Positions 62,558 to 64,000 of a stretch of 64,000 nucleotides of DNA are shown one piece after another. Origin of the DNA: Epichloe hybrida (lineage: Eukaryota > Ascomycota > Sordariomycetes > Hypocreales > Clavicipitaceae); NCBI GenBank assembly GCA_019022495.1, contig JAFEKR010000039.1, positions 291,001-355,000 on the forward strand, written 5' to 3'. How positions within the stretch are numbered: the stretch's first letter is position 1; every line of letters starts with the position of its first letter. The notes beneath the pieces were generated by a model that saw only the letters and a program-made list of their open reading frames with translations, was not told the DNA's origin and ran no database searches. Made by a program: the position numbers and the translations under genes.

Positions 62558-62824
62558 TATTATAACTTTAGTAAGAGAGATATAAATAAAGTAAAGGCTA
62601 AGGTTCTTAGTTATAGCTAGAGAGCTATTACTTAGGGGTAGGTATATAAAGGTCTTAAACTCTAACCTCTTATATCTCTTATAGGTAGTCCTTATTTAAA
62701 TACCTTACTATATACATATAGCTATCTTATAGCTACTTAGTTATCCGCGGAACCTAAGGCTTATCCGAGGGCTCTATCATGTAACCGTCCCGTCCATGGC
62801 CCCTTGGCCTCCGTGCTCCTAACA
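62558..62824 (-). repeat. 5' LTR of Gypsy-B
   Basis: The outer right end is well preserved (CATGTAACCGTCCCGTCC, then GGCCTCCGTGCTCCTAACA), while the inner left end is decayed (TATTATAACTTTAGTAAG). Confidence 0.9.
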
Positions 62825-62829
62825 TTTTA

Positions 62830-64000
62830 CTATATCTTAATAGTATTATTCTCTAGTGTGATAATACCTCCGTTAAACGTAAGGGGATTGTCCTAGGTTA
62901 GGAATTACTTTAGCTTTATATTAAAACCTATAGTAACTAGTTAAGTCTCTTCCTTCTTGAAGAACTTCTTATCTAATAGGCTAAGGGTATTGTTAGTTTG
63001 TATTCTAATATATATAAAGTTAGGGCTTTCCTTTATAGTTATAAGCAAGTAAGGATTATATATAGAGGTTTCTATCTAGAGGTTTTCTTTATGATGCTTG
63101 TGATATGTAACTTACTAATACGTTCTGGCCTTTGTGAGTCTATAGAGGGGCTTTATAACCCTGAAAATTGTGCTAGGCGGGTAAAGATGCTGTATCTGAA
63201 TTAGTAAGCGTGCTAGGATTAGCCGCTCTAGGAATGTATAGGCTTGTACATATGCCTAATAGATATTATATAGCTAGATAAGGAATTTCCTTAATCTTAC
63301 TAATAGGGCTATTATAAGGATAAGACATTAGCTTGCTTATTAAATCGTTAGGGCCTGTGTAAGAATAGCCTATTTCCTTTTATTCTTATATTCTTAGATT
63401 ATAAGGCATTACTTTTTATAGGGTTTTATTATCTTGCCTTTAATCTTATTAATAATTTAGGAATTAAAGATTTAAATCCTACTATGCTTCTCCTTATTAA
63501 ATATGATGAATTTGAATATACCTTACTTAATTAGGGCATTGATTTCTGCTTTTATTAACTGTTTAAAAGGTTTGCCTAGGGTCCTAATAACTCCTTTCTT
63601 ATATAGCTTAATAGTAAGGGCTAAGTTACTATATTCTTTTGCTAATAGGAAGGTATTAGTCTCTTAAGGTATTATAGGAGAGTTCTTTTAGGGTCTTCTA
63701 TGCCTATGCTTTAGTAATATTACTAGTACTATATTCTTATCTTAGGCCTCTTACCCTTCCTTCTTTTTCTCTTTACTAGGCTTTACTATTTTCTTTACAC
63801 TAGGATTATTATAGTAGGGCTTAATAGAGGTTAACCTAAAGGTCTTTAGGCCCCTAGGTATATTAAGCGTATAGCTCTCTCTAGTTATTACTAGTAGCTT
63901 ATATAGGCTTGCTTATCCCTTACCTTCTTACTAGACTTAGACCTTTAATCTAAGTAATAGGTTAAGGGTCTTTAAGGTATCTAGGCTATTATGTTTAGTA
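62830..64000 (-). pseudogene. Decayed reverse-transcriptase part of Copia-3 pol, truncated by window end
   Basis: It continues the Copia-3 frame after Gypsy-B. The minus strand matches the Copia-1 reverse-transcriptase region (about 44300-45430) in inverted order. A short open frame on the plus strand at 62998-63204 is a shadow and not a gene. Confidence 0.7.

Larger units (their letters stand above)
55011..62824 (-). mobile_element. Gypsy-B: complete gypsy-type LTR retrotransposon (7.8 kb)
   Basis: Two 267 bp LTRs (55011-55277 and 62558-62824) begin TGTTAGGAGC and end CATGACA on the minus strand. TTTTA flanks both sides (55006-55010 and 62825-62829). The internal minus strand keeps a gypsy reverse-transcriptase relic [14 protein letters not shown] near 60283-60330, and no functional frame. 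It lies 20 bp from the Copia-2 target site and is also within Copia-3. Confidence 0.92.
47530..64000 (-). mobile_element. Copia-3: older copia element, split by two insertions and cut by the window end
   Basis: Its visible pieces are 47530-48609, 54991-55010 and 62830-64000. Read on the minus strand they join into one copia sequence colinear with Copia-1. The 48540-48609 piece, the 20 bp between the insertions and the piece from 62830 together match Copia-1 about 45380-45550 without gap. RNase H relics lie near 47880-48350 and reverse-transcriptase relics near 48400-48609 and 62840-63640. Copia-2 and Gypsy-B are inserted into it. Its 3' LTR is missing at the left end. Confidence 0.85.

Noticed and set aside
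1..64000. tRNA genes, rRNA, CRISPR arrays
   Set aside because: I looked for T-loop consensus words with matching acceptor stems and for regularly spaced repeats and found none; a tRNAscan run would settle the tRNA question.

Overview
The window is nuclear DNA of a filamentous ascomycete. Genes carry short spliceosomal introns of about 50-105 bp with GT donors, CTRAC-type branch points and AG acceptors, and most intron-corrected products match ordinary fungal housekeeping families. A lipopeptide pheromone precursor ending in GCTVM points to Sordariomycetes, most likely Hypocreales; I would not name a genus.

The window falls into two compartments. Positions 1 to about 38 kb are gene-rich with balanced base composition. 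Left to right: an ER-anchored ubiquitin-conjugating enzyme (+), the B-block subunit of TFIIIC (-), a basic CCDC137-like protein (-), a very small a-factor-type pheromone gene (+), phosphopantetheine adenylyltransferase (-), Ebp2 (+), the MYND protein SamB/Mub1 (-), an unidentified two-pass membrane protein (-), a JMJD7-like JmjC hydroxylase (+), the Spb1 rRNA methyltransferase (-), the Mgm1 mitochondrial dynamin (+), a Zrg17-like zinc transporter (-) and an SREBP cleavage-activating protein, SCAP (+). Three genes (Ebp2, Spb1, probably the CCDC137-like gene) serve ribosome assembly, and TFIIIC serves tRNA/5S rRNA transcription, but the order otherwise looks like ordinary scattered fungal synteny.

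From about 38 kb to the end the sequence is extremely rich in TA/TAG/TAA. It consists of nested LTR retrotransposons decayed in the way expected from repeat-induced point mutation (RIP). Target-site duplications allow the order of insertion to be read. Copia-1 (40188-46991, TSD AGGAT) sits in a 5' fragment of a gypsy element (Gypsy-A). Copia-2 (48610-54985, TSD CTAAC) and Gypsy-B (55011-62824, TSD TTTTA) both sit inside an older minus-strand copia element (Copia-3), only 20 bp apart, and Copia-3 runs off the window end. In every complete element the outermost edges look less mutated than the internal copy of the same LTR sequence.

At the boundary (38.5-38.9 kb) lies a small two-exon gene for a secreted six-cysteine protein. 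Its stop codon and last seven or eight residues come from the terminal inverted repeat of a MITE; a decayed relative of that MITE lies near 10.3 kb. This gene and the 33-residue pheromone gene are the two least obvious genes in the window.
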